From NCBI RefSeq assembly GCF_023184515.1, contig NZ_JAAHBP010000014.1:124001-188000 (forward strand): a stretch of DNA of 64,000 bases, written 5' to 3'. The position numbers and the translations under genes are program-made. A model generated the notes under the pieces. It searched no databases, was not told the DNA's origin, and saw only the letters and a program-made list of their open reading frames with translations. Positions 51,184 through 59,617 of the stretch are shown here, one piece after another (position 1 is the first letter of the stretch; each line of letters begins with the position of its first letter). Source of the DNA: Streptomyces sp. D2-8. Its GTDB lineage: Bacteria; Actinomycetota; Actinomycetes; Streptomycetales; Streptomycetaceae.

Positions 51184-51314
51184 CCAGCAGCAGTATTTTG
51201 ACCAGTCCATGCCAGCACATGGACGTTCTTTTTGCCTTGCTGCTGTCATGCACTCGTCAATCTGATGCTTCGGTTGCACGTCTCCCCGGTCAACCCCCCA
51301 CGGAAGGCATCACG

Positions 51315-52100
51315 TTGAAGAGACTCCTCACCGCCCTCAAGAGATGCGCGGCCCTCGGCGCCGCCGCGCTCGCGATCGCCAGTCTTCAGCCCGTCTCCGC
51401 CGCGCAGGCCGCCCCGTCGCCCGTCGTCGGCGGGACGCGGGCCGCGCAGGGCGAGTTCCCGTTCATGGTCCGGCTCTCCATGGGCTGTGGCGGCGCGCTC
51501 TACACCCAGCAGATCGTGCTCACGGCCGCGCACTGCGTGGGCCGTTCCGGCAACAACACGAGCATCACCGCCACCGCGGGGGTCGTCGACCTCCAGTCCA
51601 CCAGCGGCCGGGTCCAGGTCCGCTCCACCAAGGTGCTGCGGGCCCCCGGCTACAACGGCACGGGCAAGGACTGGGCGCTCATCAAGCTCGCCCAGCCCAT
51701 CAACCTGCCGACCCTGAAGATCGCCACCACGTCGCAGTACAACACCGGTGACTTCACCGTCGCCGGCTGGGGCGCGAACCGCGAGGGCGGCTCCCAGCAG
51801 CGCTACCTCCTGAAGGCGACCGTGCCGTTCGTCAGTGACGCCGCGTGCAAGGCCTACGGCGGTTCCTACAGCGGTCTCGTCGCGAACGAGGAGATCTGCG
51901 CCGGCTTCGACGCGGGCGGGGTCGACACCTGTCAGGGCGACTCCGGCGGCCCGATGTTCCGCAAGGACAACGCCGGCGGCTGGATCCAGGTCGGCATCGT
52001 CAGTTGGGGTGAGGGCTGCGCCCGGCCCGAGGCCCCCGGCGTCTACACGGAGGTCTCCACCTTCGCCTCCGCCATCGCTTCGGCGGCCTCGACCCTCTGA
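51315..52100 (+). CDS. Secreted trypsin-like serine protease
   Basis: 261 residues from the TTG at 51315, supported by GGAAGG 7 bases upstream and by the signal peptide that begins there (LKRLLTALKRCAALGAAALA, cleavage after AQA). A short propeptide APSP precedes mature VVGGTRAAQGEFPF. Catalytic triad His73 (TAAHCVG), Asp119 (KDWALIKL), Ser210 (CQGDSGGP); Asp204, six residues before Ser210, gives trypsin specificity for Lys/Arg. Six cysteines fit three disulfides. Close in form to Streptomyces griseus trypsin. Confidence 0.95.
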   Translation: MKRLLTALKRCAALGAAALAIASLQPVSAAQAAPSPVVGGTRAAQGEFPFMVRLSMGCGGALYTQQIVLTAAHCVGRSGNNTSITATAGVVDLQSTSGRVQVRSTKVLRAPGYNGTGKDWALIKLAQPINLPTLKIATTSQYNTGDFTVAGWGANREGGSQQRYLLKATVPFVSDAACKAYGGSYSGLVANEEICAGFDAGGVDTCQGDSGGPMFRKDNAGGWIQVGIVSWGEGCARPEAPGVYTEVSTFASAIASAASTL

Positions 52101-52111
52101 CCCACGGTTTC

Positions 52112-52141
52112 AGGGCCCGACACCGACGGGTGCCGGGCTCT
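52112..52141 (+). terminator. Terminator after the protease gene
   Basis: Stem AGGGCCCGACACC (52112-52124) with GGTGCCGGGCTCT (52129-52141), two G-U pairs, 11 bases after the stop. Confidence 0.7.
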
Positions 52142-52402
52142 GTCCCGTAGGACGGACTGCCGCCTGCGGCCTCACCACCGCACCGCCGGGCCGCCCGGCG
52201 GTGCAGTGGTCGCGCCGACCACCGAGGGGTGTGGGGCCCACCCCGCAGCACAGCGCCCCGCCGATCCCCCCGGGCCGTGTCGAAGGGCGCCCGGGCCCGC
52301 CGACGGCCCCCGCGGCTTCACCGCGCCCGCGCAGGCCCGCTGGACAGCGGCGCCAGTCGCACCAGGCCCGGTGTTCCCCGACGGTGCCGCCTTCCGCCGG
52401 GC
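52142..52402. other. Gap without a supported gene
   Basis: Between convergent protease and YdeI genes. Very G+C-rich; open frames in several phases show random composition. No repeat or RNA gene recognised. Confidence 0.4.
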
Positions 52403-52981
52403 TCAGCCCCCCGCGTCCCGTGGCTCCAGCTTCCCCACCGCCGCCGCCACCTGCGCAGCCCGGCTCCCTGCCGTTCTGGCGCGGAGTACCCCGAGCATCA
52501 GCAGGTACCGGTCCGTCCGCCCGAGTGCCTCGAAAGCCGCAGCGGCGCGGGGGCTCCGTTGCAGGGCCGCCGCCAGGTCGTCGGGGACCTCGGCCTCCTT
52601 CTGTGACGCGTACGCCGCCTCCCATCGGCCGTCCGCCCGCGCGGCCGCCACCTCCGCGAGTCCGCCGGGCCGCATCCGCCCGGCGGCGGTCAGCTCCTCG
52701 ATCCGACGGACGTTGACCATGGACCAGAGACTGCCCGGCCGCCGCGGGGTGATCCGCTGGAGGTAGTACGACGCGTCGAGTCCCTTGCGCTGCCCGGTGA
52801 TCCACCCGTGGCACAGCGCCACGTCGTTGACGTCGGCGGCACTGACGGAGGGGATGCCCGAGCCCTTCTTCGCGACCCTGACCCAGAGGCCGGGGTGCGG
52901 GGCGGGGTGCTCGGTCAGCCAGGAGTCCAGGCCGTCCGGGGTCTCGAAGGAGAGGGGGCCGGTGCCGTCGGAGGGGGTCAT
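52403..52981 (-). CDS. YdeI/OmpD-associated family protein
   Basis: 192 residues. Family pattern: LSFETPDGLDSWLTEHPAPH, GLWVRVAKKGSGIPSVSAAD, ALCHGWITGQRKGLDASYYL, QRITPRRPGSLWSMVNVRRI, then a helical C-terminus (VPDDLAAALQRSPRAAAAFE) seen in actinobacterial YdeI proteins. Cytoplasmic; biochemical role unknown, though E. coli and Salmonella relatives are tied to peptide and stress resistance. It follows tetR by 39 bases on the same strand, so may share its transcript and control. Confidence 0.9.
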   Translation of the reverse strand: MTPSDGTGPLSFETPDGLDSWLTEHPAPHPGLWVRVAKKGSGIPSVSAADVNDVALCHGWITGQRKGLDASYYLQRITPRRPGSLWSMVNVRRIEELTAAGRMRPGGLAEVAAARADGRWEAAYASQKEAEVPDDLAAALQRSPRAAAAFEALGRTDRYLLMLGVLRARTAGSRAAQVAAAVGKLEPRDAGG

Positions 52982-53020
52982 GCCACCACCGTAGGGAGGA
53001 AACAGGACAGCTTCCGTCCG

Positions 53021-53605
53021 CTACCCGAGGAGCACGCGGGCCTGTTCGCGGGCCTGGGCGATGGCGTCCGGGAAGATGCCCAGGCCATGGGCGACCAGGG
53101 CGCCCTCGTGCAGGAGCATCAGCGTCCGGGCCGTCGCATCCGCCGTCTCGGGCGCGATCTCCGCGGTGAGGCGCGTGAACAGGGCGAGCATCCACCGCTT
53201 CTGCCCGGTGATGATCGGGTGGGCCGGATGCGCGGGGTCACTGATCTCCGCATGGGCGTTGACCATGCTGCATCCCTTGGGGCTGAACTCCTGCGCCCAC
53301 GCGCGCGAGGCGTCGAACACGGCCAGGACGCGCTCGCGCGGGTCCGGGCCCGCCGCGTCGAGGCGCTCGGCGAGGAAGGCCCGCCAGCGCTCGTCACGGT
53401 CGGCGAGGTACTCCACGACGATCTGCTCCTTGGAGCCGAACCGGTCGTAGAGCGTCTTCTTGGTGACCCCGGCCTCGGCGGCGATGAGGTCGACGCCGAC
53501 GGCGTGGAGGCCGCGTTCGTAGAACAGCCGCGCGGCGGCCGTCAGGGCACGGCGGGCGGCGGGCGTCATCGTGATCCGGCGGGGATTCGGCGCGGTGGTA
53601 CCCAT
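53021..53605 (-). CDS. TetR-family transcriptional regulator
   Basis: 194 residues. N-terminal helix-turn-helix (LFYERGLHAVGVDLIAAEAG, VTKKTLYDRFGSKEQIV) and helical ligand domain. The 20-base palindrome 9 bases upstream is very likely its own operator. An upstream ATG is lacking, and the start MGTTAPNPRRITMTPAARRA fits the group that represses oxidoreductase or efflux genes; the obvious downstream partner here is the YdeI-family gene. Confidence 0.92.
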   Translation of the reverse strand: MGTTAPNPRRITMTPAARRALTAAARLFYERGLHAVGVDLIAAEAGVTKKTLYDRFGSKEQIVVEYLADRDERWRAFLAERLDAAGPDPRERVLAVFDASRAWAQEFSPKGCSMVNAHAEISDPAHPAHPIITGQKRWMLALFTRLTAEIAPETADATARTLMLLHEGALVAHGLGIFPDAIAQAREQARVLLG

Positions 53606-53613
53606 GGCACCCG

Positions 53614-53633
53614 ACTATACCGATCTGTATAGT
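53614..53633. promoter_or_regulatory. TetR operator palindrome
   Basis: ACTATAC-CGATCT-GTATAGT: perfect 7-base arms, A+T-rich, directly upstream of tetR and overlapping where its promoter should be. Size and symmetry are typical of TetR sites. Confidence 0.8.
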
Positions 53634-54063
53634 GAACGGCAGACCGCGCTCGGACTGACCGTCTGCCTCGTGGCGGTCGTCGTCGTCCATCGCGGTGGCG
53701 GCCGGAGGGGCACGACCCTGACCGCCGCCCGGGCGGAGCCGGAGAAAAACCGGTGGACCCGCTCCCCCGGCCCCGCCTAGCCTGCCGTCCGTGTCCGGCC
53801 CCGAGGCGTCCAGAGTGCGGCCGCCGGCTCTCCGGTGGCTGTTCGTGACGCCGATGCCGGGCCGCTGAGGCCGCCCGCTCGCTCCGCTGCCGGTTTGCCG
53901 TCCGACCTGTAGCGCCCGCGCCGTAGCGCTCGGACTCAGGTACGCGCGGGTCCGGTGACTCTGCCGCCCGCAGCCTCCGGGATGACCGGGCAGCAGCGAG
54001 AACGGGCCCTGGGGCAGGACGCGCACGGCACTGAACTCCCGTGCCGTCGCGCTCGGACCCGGG
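53634..54063. other. 430-bp gap without a supported gene
   Basis: Lies where a divergent TetR target would be expected. Only short frames without ribosome sites are seen (for example 53571-53780 plus, 69 residues, which would cover the operator). No recognisable domain. Confidence 0.4.
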
Positions 54064-55419
54064 TCAGAATCCGCCCCCGAAGTCCCCGCCTCCACCGAAG
54101 CCCCCGCCACCTCCGAAGTCCCCTCCTCCGAAGCCGCCCCCGAAGTCGCCGGTGTCGAAGTCGGCGCCGGAGACGTCGCCGCCCTCGTAGCCGCCGAAGT
54201 CGCCGTAGCCGGAGCCGTAGTCGGCCGCGTAGGCGGGGGCGGCCATCATGCTGCCGAGCATGGTGCCGACGAGGAGGCCGGGCAGGAGGCCGCCGCCGAA
54301 GTAGCCGCCGGCCCAGGGGCCGTACGCCGGTCCGGCCTCCCAGTAGGGGCGGCGGCCCTGGTCGGTGTCGACCTCGCGGACCGCAGGGTCGCGGCCCTCG
54401 GCCAGGCGCCTGTCGTCGGCCGCGCAGACCGGGACCTCGCGGGCGGCTCCGGCCGGTGGCGTCCAGGTGGCGTCGGCGACCGAGGGGCCGTGGCGCGGGT
54501 CGAAGAAGCAGGGCGGGCGGCGCTCGGGCAGGGCTCCGCCCTCGCGGCGGGCCGCGAGCCGGGCCAGGGAGAACCGGCCGTCCTCCACGGCCTGGGTGAC
54601 GGCCCGGACGTCCTCCGGTTTCGTCGCGGCCGCCATCAGGGACTTGGACTGCTCGTAGGAGTCCAGGGCACGCTCGTAGTCGGTGCGCATCGCGTCGTCG
54701 GCGCCGGGCTCCCCGGGATGGAAGTCGAGGCGATCGAGCTCCTCGCCGAACGCGGTGATGTCCTCGTCGACGACCACCCGCAGCTTCTCCAGCGCGGCCC
54801 GCTGCTCCTCCTCGTGGCGGCGCCGGTTGCGGCGGGCCAGGGCGTAGGCGCCCGTGCCGCCGGCCGCGACCAGGGCGCCGACCGTGATCAGACCGCCGAC
54901 CGGCACGTCGGTGCCCGAGCCGTCGCTCCAGCTGCTCGGCGCCGAACCGCCCACGTTGCGCAGGGCGTCGTCGACGAAGTCGTTCAACTGAGCCTTGGTG
55001 TCGCCCGCGTCCTGCACGGCCGTGACCAGGTTGGACACCGCCTGCCGGCTCATCACGGAGCTGTCGGCGCGGGCGTCGAACCGGTCGCCGAGGTGGATGC
55101 CGTACAGGCCGGTGACGCCGGTCTCCGTGCGGAGGTTCCGGAAGAGGTCCTGCGTGGGGTAGCCGGCCGGCAGGACGGCCACGAAGACGGGCTTGTCCGC
55201 GTCCTTGATCTTGTCGGCGAGGGCCTCCGCGTCCGACGCCGCGAGCTGCCCGGAGGCGGCCGGATCGACGTAGACGGGGCTCTCGCGCAGTTCCTGGGCG
55301 ACCTTGGACAGGTCCGTGGCCGCGTGCGCGCCCGGCGCACCGGCCAGCAGCACCGCCAGCACGGCGGCGAACGGCACGATCAGCAGGCGTAGGACGGTAC
55401 GCACCAGGGCGGCCTTCAT
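54064..55419 (-). CDS. Exported membrane protein with TPM-like domain and Gly/Phe-rich tail
   Basis: 451 residues. Signal peptide 1-33 (VLRLLIVPFAAVLAVLLAGA, cut near AHA), extracytoplasmic alpha/beta domain 35-155 (VFVAVLPAGYPTQDLFRNLR) resembling TPM/YgcG-type domains, TM segment 173-195, cytoplasmic coiled region with Glu/Arg-rich helices (RRNRRRHEEEQRAALEKLRV), then a glycine/phenylalanine/aspartate-rich end built of FGGG and DFGG units. Function unknown; the tail may drive self-association. It faces the SLATT-like gene across a 114-base divergent region. Confidence 0.8.
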   Translation of the reverse strand: MKAALVRTVLRLLIVPFAAVLAVLLAGAPGAHAATDLSKVAQELRESPVYVDPAASGQLAASDAEALADKIKDADKPVFVAVLPAGYPTQDLFRNLRTETGVTGLYGIHLGDRFDARADSSVMSRQAVSNLVTAVQDAGDTKAQLNDFVDDALRNVGGSAPSSWSDGSGTDVPVGGLITVGALVAAGGTGAYALARRNRRRHEEEQRAALEKLRVVVDEDITAFGEELDRLDFHPGEPGADDAMRTDYERALDSYEQSKSLMAAATKPEDVRAVTQAVEDGRFSLARLAARREGGALPERRPPCFFDPRHGPSVADATWTPPAGAAREVPVCAADDRRLAEGRDPAVREVDTDQGRRPYWEAGPAYGPWAGGYFGGGLLPGLLVGTMLGSMMAAPAYAADYGSGYGDFGGYEGGDVSGADFDTGDFGGGFGGGDFGGGGGFGGGGDFGGGF

Positions 55420-55533
55420 ATGTTCGAAGCTACCCGAAATAGTACAGAAAGGGATATCCGTCGAGGCACGGATTTGTCGACGCGGCTGCGCCTAGGATGC
55501 CTCTGACCATCCAGGAGGGGCGGGATCAGGGGC

Positions 55534-56220
55534 ATGTTCGGACGACGCAGGACTGCGGACATGACGGTGTCCGAACTGACCGAGCTGGACCGGTCGCGTA
55601 CGCGGGCCGACCTGCTGTGGGAGCTGTTCCGGCATGCCGAGGCGGAGGTGACCTCCGCGATCGGCTGGTATCTGGCCCGGCGCCGGGGACCGTCGCTGTG
55701 GTCGCGTTCGCTGCGGGCGCTCGCCACGCTGCTCGGCATCGTCGGCACGATCACGCCGCTGGTGCACGCGGCCGCGCCGACGGCCGTCCAGCCCGAGTGG
55801 GGTTTCGTGTTCCTGGCCGGCGGTGCGGGCTGCGTCCTCTTCGACCGGATCTTCGGGTTCTCGGCGTCCTGGACCCGCTACATCCGTGCGGAACTGGCGT
55901 TGCAGCAGATCCTCAAGAAGGCACAGGCCGACTGGGCGCAGGCGTTCCTGAGGACCACCGACTCCCCCAGCGACAAGGAGCAGGCCGCGCTGCTCGGGGT
56001 GATCGAGCGGCTGCGGGCCGACGCGCAGCGGATCATCGAGGACGAGGGCACGGCGTGGGTCGGTTACCTGGCCGACGGCGTCGAGGAGCTGACCCGCTCC
56101 ACCAGCACCGCCACCGGCCAGCGCTCCCACACCGCGGGCCTCTTCCGCCTCGACCGGACCCCCGGCCGCGACCGGGGCGGCGAGGTCCCGGGACCGCGGT
56201 CCCGGGACACGGCGATGTGA
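55534..56220 (+). CDS. SLATT-like two-transmembrane protein
   Basis: 228 residues. N-terminal helix (ELTELDRSRTRADLLWELFR), TM1 about 58-78 (ALATLLGIVGTITPLVHAA), TM2 about 88-107 (EWGFVFLAGGAGCVLFDRIF), then FGFSASWTRYIRAELALQQI and a long cytoplasmic helix. The layout and the D-R-I-F-G-x-S-x-x-W motif after TM2 match SLATT domains, which are pore-forming-type effectors in nucleotide-signalled defence systems. No SMODS nucleotidyltransferase or SLOG gene is adjacent, so a defence role is not established; many actinobacterial SLATT proteins are orphan. Confidence 0.75.
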   Translation: MFGRRRTADMTVSELTELDRSRTRADLLWELFRHAEAEVTSAIGWYLARRRGPSLWSRSLRALATLLGIVGTITPLVHAAAPTAVQPEWGFVFLAGGAGCVLFDRIFGFSASWTRYIRAELALQQILKKAQADWAQAFLRTTDSPSDKEQAALLGVIERLRADAQRIIEDEGTAWVGYLADGVEELTRSTSTATGQRSHTAGLFRLDRTPGRDRGGEVPGPRSRDTAM

Positions 56221-56256
56221 CCCGCGCCCCGGGCACCCGGCCCCGCCGGAGTGCGG

Positions 56257-57861
56257 CTACTCCGCCGGAGCGACCCCCGCGCGCAGCAGCCCGTACGTGT
56301 ACGCGTCCTCCAGGGCCTGCCAGCTCGCGGCGATGACGTTGTCGGCGACGCCGACCGTCGACCACTCCCCCGCGCCGTCGGACGTGGAGATCAGCACGCG
56401 GGTCGTGGAGTTGGTGCCGTGCTTGCCCTCCAGGATGCGGACCTTGTAGTCCACCAGCTCCAGCTTGGCGAGCTGGGGGTAGATCTTCTCCAGGCCCACG
56501 CGCAGGGACCTGTCCAGGGCGTGGACCGGGCCGTTGCCCTCGGCCGTGGCGACGATGCGCTCGCCCTTGGCCCACAGCTTGACCGTGGCCTCGTTGGCGT
56601 GGGAGCCGTCGGGCCGGTCCTCGACGATGGCGCGCCAGGACTCGACCTCGAAGTACCGCAGCGGCCCGCCCTGGACCTCGGCGCGCAGGAGGAGTTCGAA
56701 GCTCGCGTCGGCCGCCTCGTAGGTGTAGCCCCTGAGCTCGCGCTCCTTCACCCGCTCGACCACCCGGCCGACCAGCGCGCGGTCGCCGCCGAGGTCGATG
56801 CCGAGCTCCTTGCCCTTGAGCTCGATGGAGGCGCGCCCGGCCATGTCGGAGACCAGCATCCGCATGGTGTTGCCGACCAGCTCGGGGTCGATGTGCTGGT
56901 ACAGGTCCGGGTCGACCTTGATCGCCGAGGCGTGCAGTCCGGCCTTGTGGGCGAAGGCGGAGAGGCCGACGTAGGGCTGGTGCGTGGAGGGGGTGAGGTT
57001 GACGACCTCGGCGATGGCGTGCGAGATGCGCGTCATCTCACGCAGGTGCCCGTCGGGCAGGACCTTCTTCCCGTACTTGAGCTCCAGGGCCGCCACGACC
57101 GGGAACAGGTTGGCGTTGCCGACGCGTTCGCCGTAGCCGTTGGCCGTGCACTGCACGTGCGTCGCGCCGGCGTCGACGGCGGCCAGGGTGTTGGCGACCG
57201 CGCAGCCCGTGTCGTCCTGGGCGTGGATGCCGAGCCGGGCGCCGGTGTCGGCGAGGACCGTGGCGACGACGGCCTGGATCTGGGCCGGGAGCATGCCGCC
57301 GTTGGTGTCGCACAGGACGACGACGTCCGCGCCGGCCTGCGACGCCGTACGGACGACCGCCTTGGCGTACTCGGGGTTGGCGCGGTAGCCGTCGAAGAAG
57401 TGCTCGCAGTCGATGAAGACGCGGCGCCCCTGCTCCTTGAGGAAGGACACGGTGTCGCGGACCATCGCCAGGTTCTCGTCCAGGGTGGTGCGCAGCGCGA
57501 GCTCGACATGGCGGTCGTGCGACTTGGCGACCAGTGTGATCACCGGCGCGCCGGACTCCAGGAGCGCCTTGACCTGCGGGTCCTCGGCGGCGGTGGTGCC
57601 GGCGCGGCGGGTGGAGCCGAATGCGACGAGCTGGGCGTGCCGGAAGTCGATCTCCTGCTGGGCGCGAGCGAAGAACTCGGTGTCCCGGGGGTTGGCGCCC
57701 GGCCAGCCGCCCTCGATGAAGCCCACGCCGAAGTCGTCCAGGTGCCGTGCGATGGCGAGCTTGTCGGCGACGGTGAGGTTGATGCCCTCCCGCTGGGCGC
57801 CGTCACGCAGGGTGGTGTCGAAGACGTGGAACGAATCGTCGAGCTCGCTGGTTTCGGTCAT
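56257..57861 (-). CDS. cimA: (R)-citramalate synthase
   Basis: 534 residues. Condenses pyruvate and acetyl-CoA to citramalate, a threonine-independent entry to isoleucine. HMGL-like TIM barrel with FDTTLRDGAQREGINL at the start, VLCDTNGG, and metal site HAQDDTGCAVANTLAAV, then the LeuA-type regulatory domain from about residue 400 (YEAADASFELLLRAEVQGG, NSTTRVLISTSDGAGEWSTV). It uses LeuCD and LeuB for the following steps; all three are in this window. A terminator-like hairpin lies in its leader. Confidence 0.93.
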   Translation of the reverse strand: MTETSELDDSFHVFDTTLRDGAQREGINLTVADKLAIARHLDDFGVGFIEGGWPGANPRDTEFFARAQQEIDFRHAQLVAFGSTRRAGTTAAEDPQVKALLESGAPVITLVAKSHDRHVELALRTTLDENLAMVRDTVSFLKEQGRRVFIDCEHFFDGYRANPEYAKAVVRTASQAGADVVVLCDTNGGMLPAQIQAVVATVLADTGARLGIHAQDDTGCAVANTLAAVDAGATHVQCTANGYGERVGNANLFPVVAALELKYGKKVLPDGHLREMTRISHAIAEVVNLTPSTHQPYVGLSAFAHKAGLHASAIKVDPDLYQHIDPELVGNTMRMLVSDMAGRASIELKGKELGIDLGGDRALVGRVVERVKERELRGYTYEAADASFELLLRAEVQGGPLRYFEVESWRAIVEDRPDGSHANEATVKLWAKGERIVATAEGNGPVHALDRSLRVGLEKIYPQLAKLELVDYKVRILEGKHGTNSTTRVLISTSDGAGEWSTVGVADNVIAASWQALEDAYTYGLLRAGVAPAE

Positions 57862-57973
57862 GGTCTCAAGGCTCCTGAGGATGGGATCTCGGTCGTACCG
57901 GAATGACCGGCTCCACCGCCCTCACATACTCCCTCGCGCTCTCGCCTCCGGCTGTGGGTGGGCCAGAAATGCG

Positions 57974-57999
57974 AAAAACCTCTCGCGGGTGCGAGAGGT
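57974..57999 (-). promoter_or_regulatory. Terminator hairpin in cimA leader (candidate attenuator)
   Basis: On the minus strand: ACCTCTCGC-ACCC-GCGAGAGGT followed by four further T, a textbook intrinsic terminator, 113 bases before the cimA ATG. Just upstream is a possible 11-residue frame (58054-58089, MIIGSRRAGPQ) with two consecutive ATT isoleucine codons, rare in this genome. Another in-frame GTG reading (VTATYDQVRADTVVL) runs through the hairpin. Attenuation by isoleucine/valine is a reasonable inference; read-through termination of ilvE is the alternative. Confidence 0.55.
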
Positions 58000-58251
58000 C
58001 TGCGCGCGGGTCGAGGACGACGGTGTCCGCCCGTACCTGGTCGTACGTGGCGGTCACTGCGGACCGGCGCGCCTGCTGCCAATAATCATGGCGAACGAGA
58101 GCACGGAGGGAGTCTTGCACAACCCCCGCGCCTCGCTCACCGTTGTCTCAGGATGCGGTCCGGGTCACCTCAGGTGACGGACATAGACGTGCGCCACGAC
58201 AGCGGCTTGTTGTCCGGCCGAGTCGGGTGGTGGGTGGGCATAGGTCCCGGG

Positions 58252-58273
58252 TCCGGGGGCCGGAGCCCCCGGA
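58252..58273 (-). terminator. Hairpin after ilvE
   Basis: Perfect 9-bp stem TCCGGGGGC (58252-58260), loop CGGA, GCCCCCGGA (58265-58273), 13 bases past the ilvE stop. No U-run, as usual in Streptomyces. Confidence 0.7.
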
Positions 58274-58286
58274 GTGGGGGCCGGAC

Positions 58287-59375
58287 TCAGCCCAGCGGGT
58301 GCATCCAGCCGTGCTTGTCGTCGGCCGTGCCCCGCTGGATGTCGAGCAGCGCCTGGCGGAGCCGCAGCGTGACCTCGCCCGGCTCTCCGCCGCTCTGCTT
58401 CCACTCGGTCCCGGACCGCTTCACCGTGCCGACCGGCGTGATCACCGCGGCCGTACCGCAGGCGAACACCTCGGTCAGCGAGCCGTTCTCCGAGTCCCGC
58501 TGCCACTGGTCCACCGAGACCCGGCCCTCCTCGGCCTCGTACCCGAGGTCACGGGCGACGGCGAGCAGGGAGTCCCGCGTGACGCCCTCCAGGATGGACC
58601 CGGTCAGGGACGGCGTGACGATCTTGTTGCCGTACACGAAGTACAGGTTCATGCCGCCCAGCTCCTCGACCCACGTGTGCTCCACGGCGTCGAGGTAGCA
58701 GACCTGGTCGCAGCCCTTGGTCGCGGCCTCGGCCTGCGCCAGCAGGGACGCGGCGTAGTTGCCGCCCGTCTTCGCGTCGCCCATGCCGCCGGGGACGGCA
58801 CGGACGCGGTCCTCGGAGACCCAGATGGACACCGGCTTCACACCACCGGGGAAGTACGCCCCGGCCGGAGAGGCGATCACCAGGAACAGGTACTCGTTGG
58901 CCGGCTTCACGCCCAGCCCGACCTCGGTGGCGATCATGAACGGGCGCAGGTAGAGGGACTCCTCGCCCCCGTGCGCCGGCACCCACGCCCGGTCCTGCTT
59001 CACCAGGGCGTCGCACGCCTCGATGAACGTCTCGACCGGAAGCTCGGGCATACCGAGCCGGCGGGCGGAGCGCTGGAACCGCTCGGCGTTCTTCTCGGGG
59101 CGGAAGGTGGCGACGGACCCGTCGGGCTGGCGGTAGGCCTTCAGACCCTCGAAGATCTCCTGCGCGTAGTGCAGGACCGTGGTGGCGGGATCGAGGGAGA
59201 TCGGCGCGTACGGGACGAGCTGGCCGTCGTGCCAGCCGCGGCCTTCCGTCCACTTGATCGTCACCATGTGGTCGGTGAAGTGGCGGCCGAACCCGGGGTT
59301 GGCCAGGATTCCCTCGCGTTCGGCGTCGGAGAGCGGGTGGGCGGAGGGCTTGAGCTCGATCGTGGGCGTCGTCAT
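58287..59375 (-). CDS. ilvE: Branched-chain amino acid aminotransferase
   Basis: 362 residues. Fold-type IV PLP enzyme for the last step of valine, leucine and isoleucine synthesis. The PLP lysine is in DAKTGGNYAASLLAQAEA; YLRPFMIATEVGLGVK and VFACGTAAVITPVG are family marks. It forms a minus-strand set with cimA and leuB, each with its own terminator, so they are probably separate units. Confidence 0.95.
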   Translation of the reverse strand: MTTPTIELKPSAHPLSDAEREGILANPGFGRHFTDHMVTIKWTEGRGWHDGQLVPYAPISLDPATTVLHYAQEIFEGLKAYRQPDGSVATFRPEKNAERFQRSARRLGMPELPVETFIEACDALVKQDRAWVPAHGGEESLYLRPFMIATEVGLGVKPANEYLFLVIASPAGAYFPGGVKPVSIWVSEDRVRAVPGGMGDAKTGGNYAASLLAQAEAATKGCDQVCYLDAVEHTWVEELGGMNLYFVYGNKIVTPSLTGSILEGVTRDSLLAVARDLGYEAEEGRVSVDQWQRDSENGSLTEVFACGTAAVITPVGTVKRSGTEWKQSGGEPGEVTLRLRQALLDIQRGTADDKHGWMHPLG

Positions 59376-59566
59376 GGGTTGATGTCCTTCACCGGTTGTA
59401 GTGACGGGCCGCGCTCGGTACTGCTCTGATGGTGACCAGTGCTAGGACGTCCGAGCATTCCCTCATTGCGCGGCCTCGCGTTCGATTATCGCCCGGGGGC
59501 GGCGGCGGAAGGAACGGGGTGAATGCGGCCCGGTGGTCGATGGTGGCACCCGGCGGGAACATGCGG

Positions 59567-59599
59567 AAGCCGCCGGGCGCGGATGCGACCCGGCGGCTT
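59567..59599 (-). terminator. Terminator of leuB
   Basis: 11-bp stem AAGCCGCCGGG (59567-59577) / CCCGGCGGCTT (59589-59599), 18 bases after the leuB stop. Confidence 0.85.
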
Positions 59600-59617
59600 G
59601 CGGTGTGCAGCGGCGGG

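Noticed and set aside
53571..53780. 69-residue plus-strand frame across the TetR operator
   Set aside because: Starts inside tetR, covers the operator, and has no ribosome site or domain.
57866..58120. 84-residue minus-strand frame between cimA and ilvE
   Set aside because: It runs through the terminator hairpin and has no ribosome site; kept only as part of the possible cimA leader.
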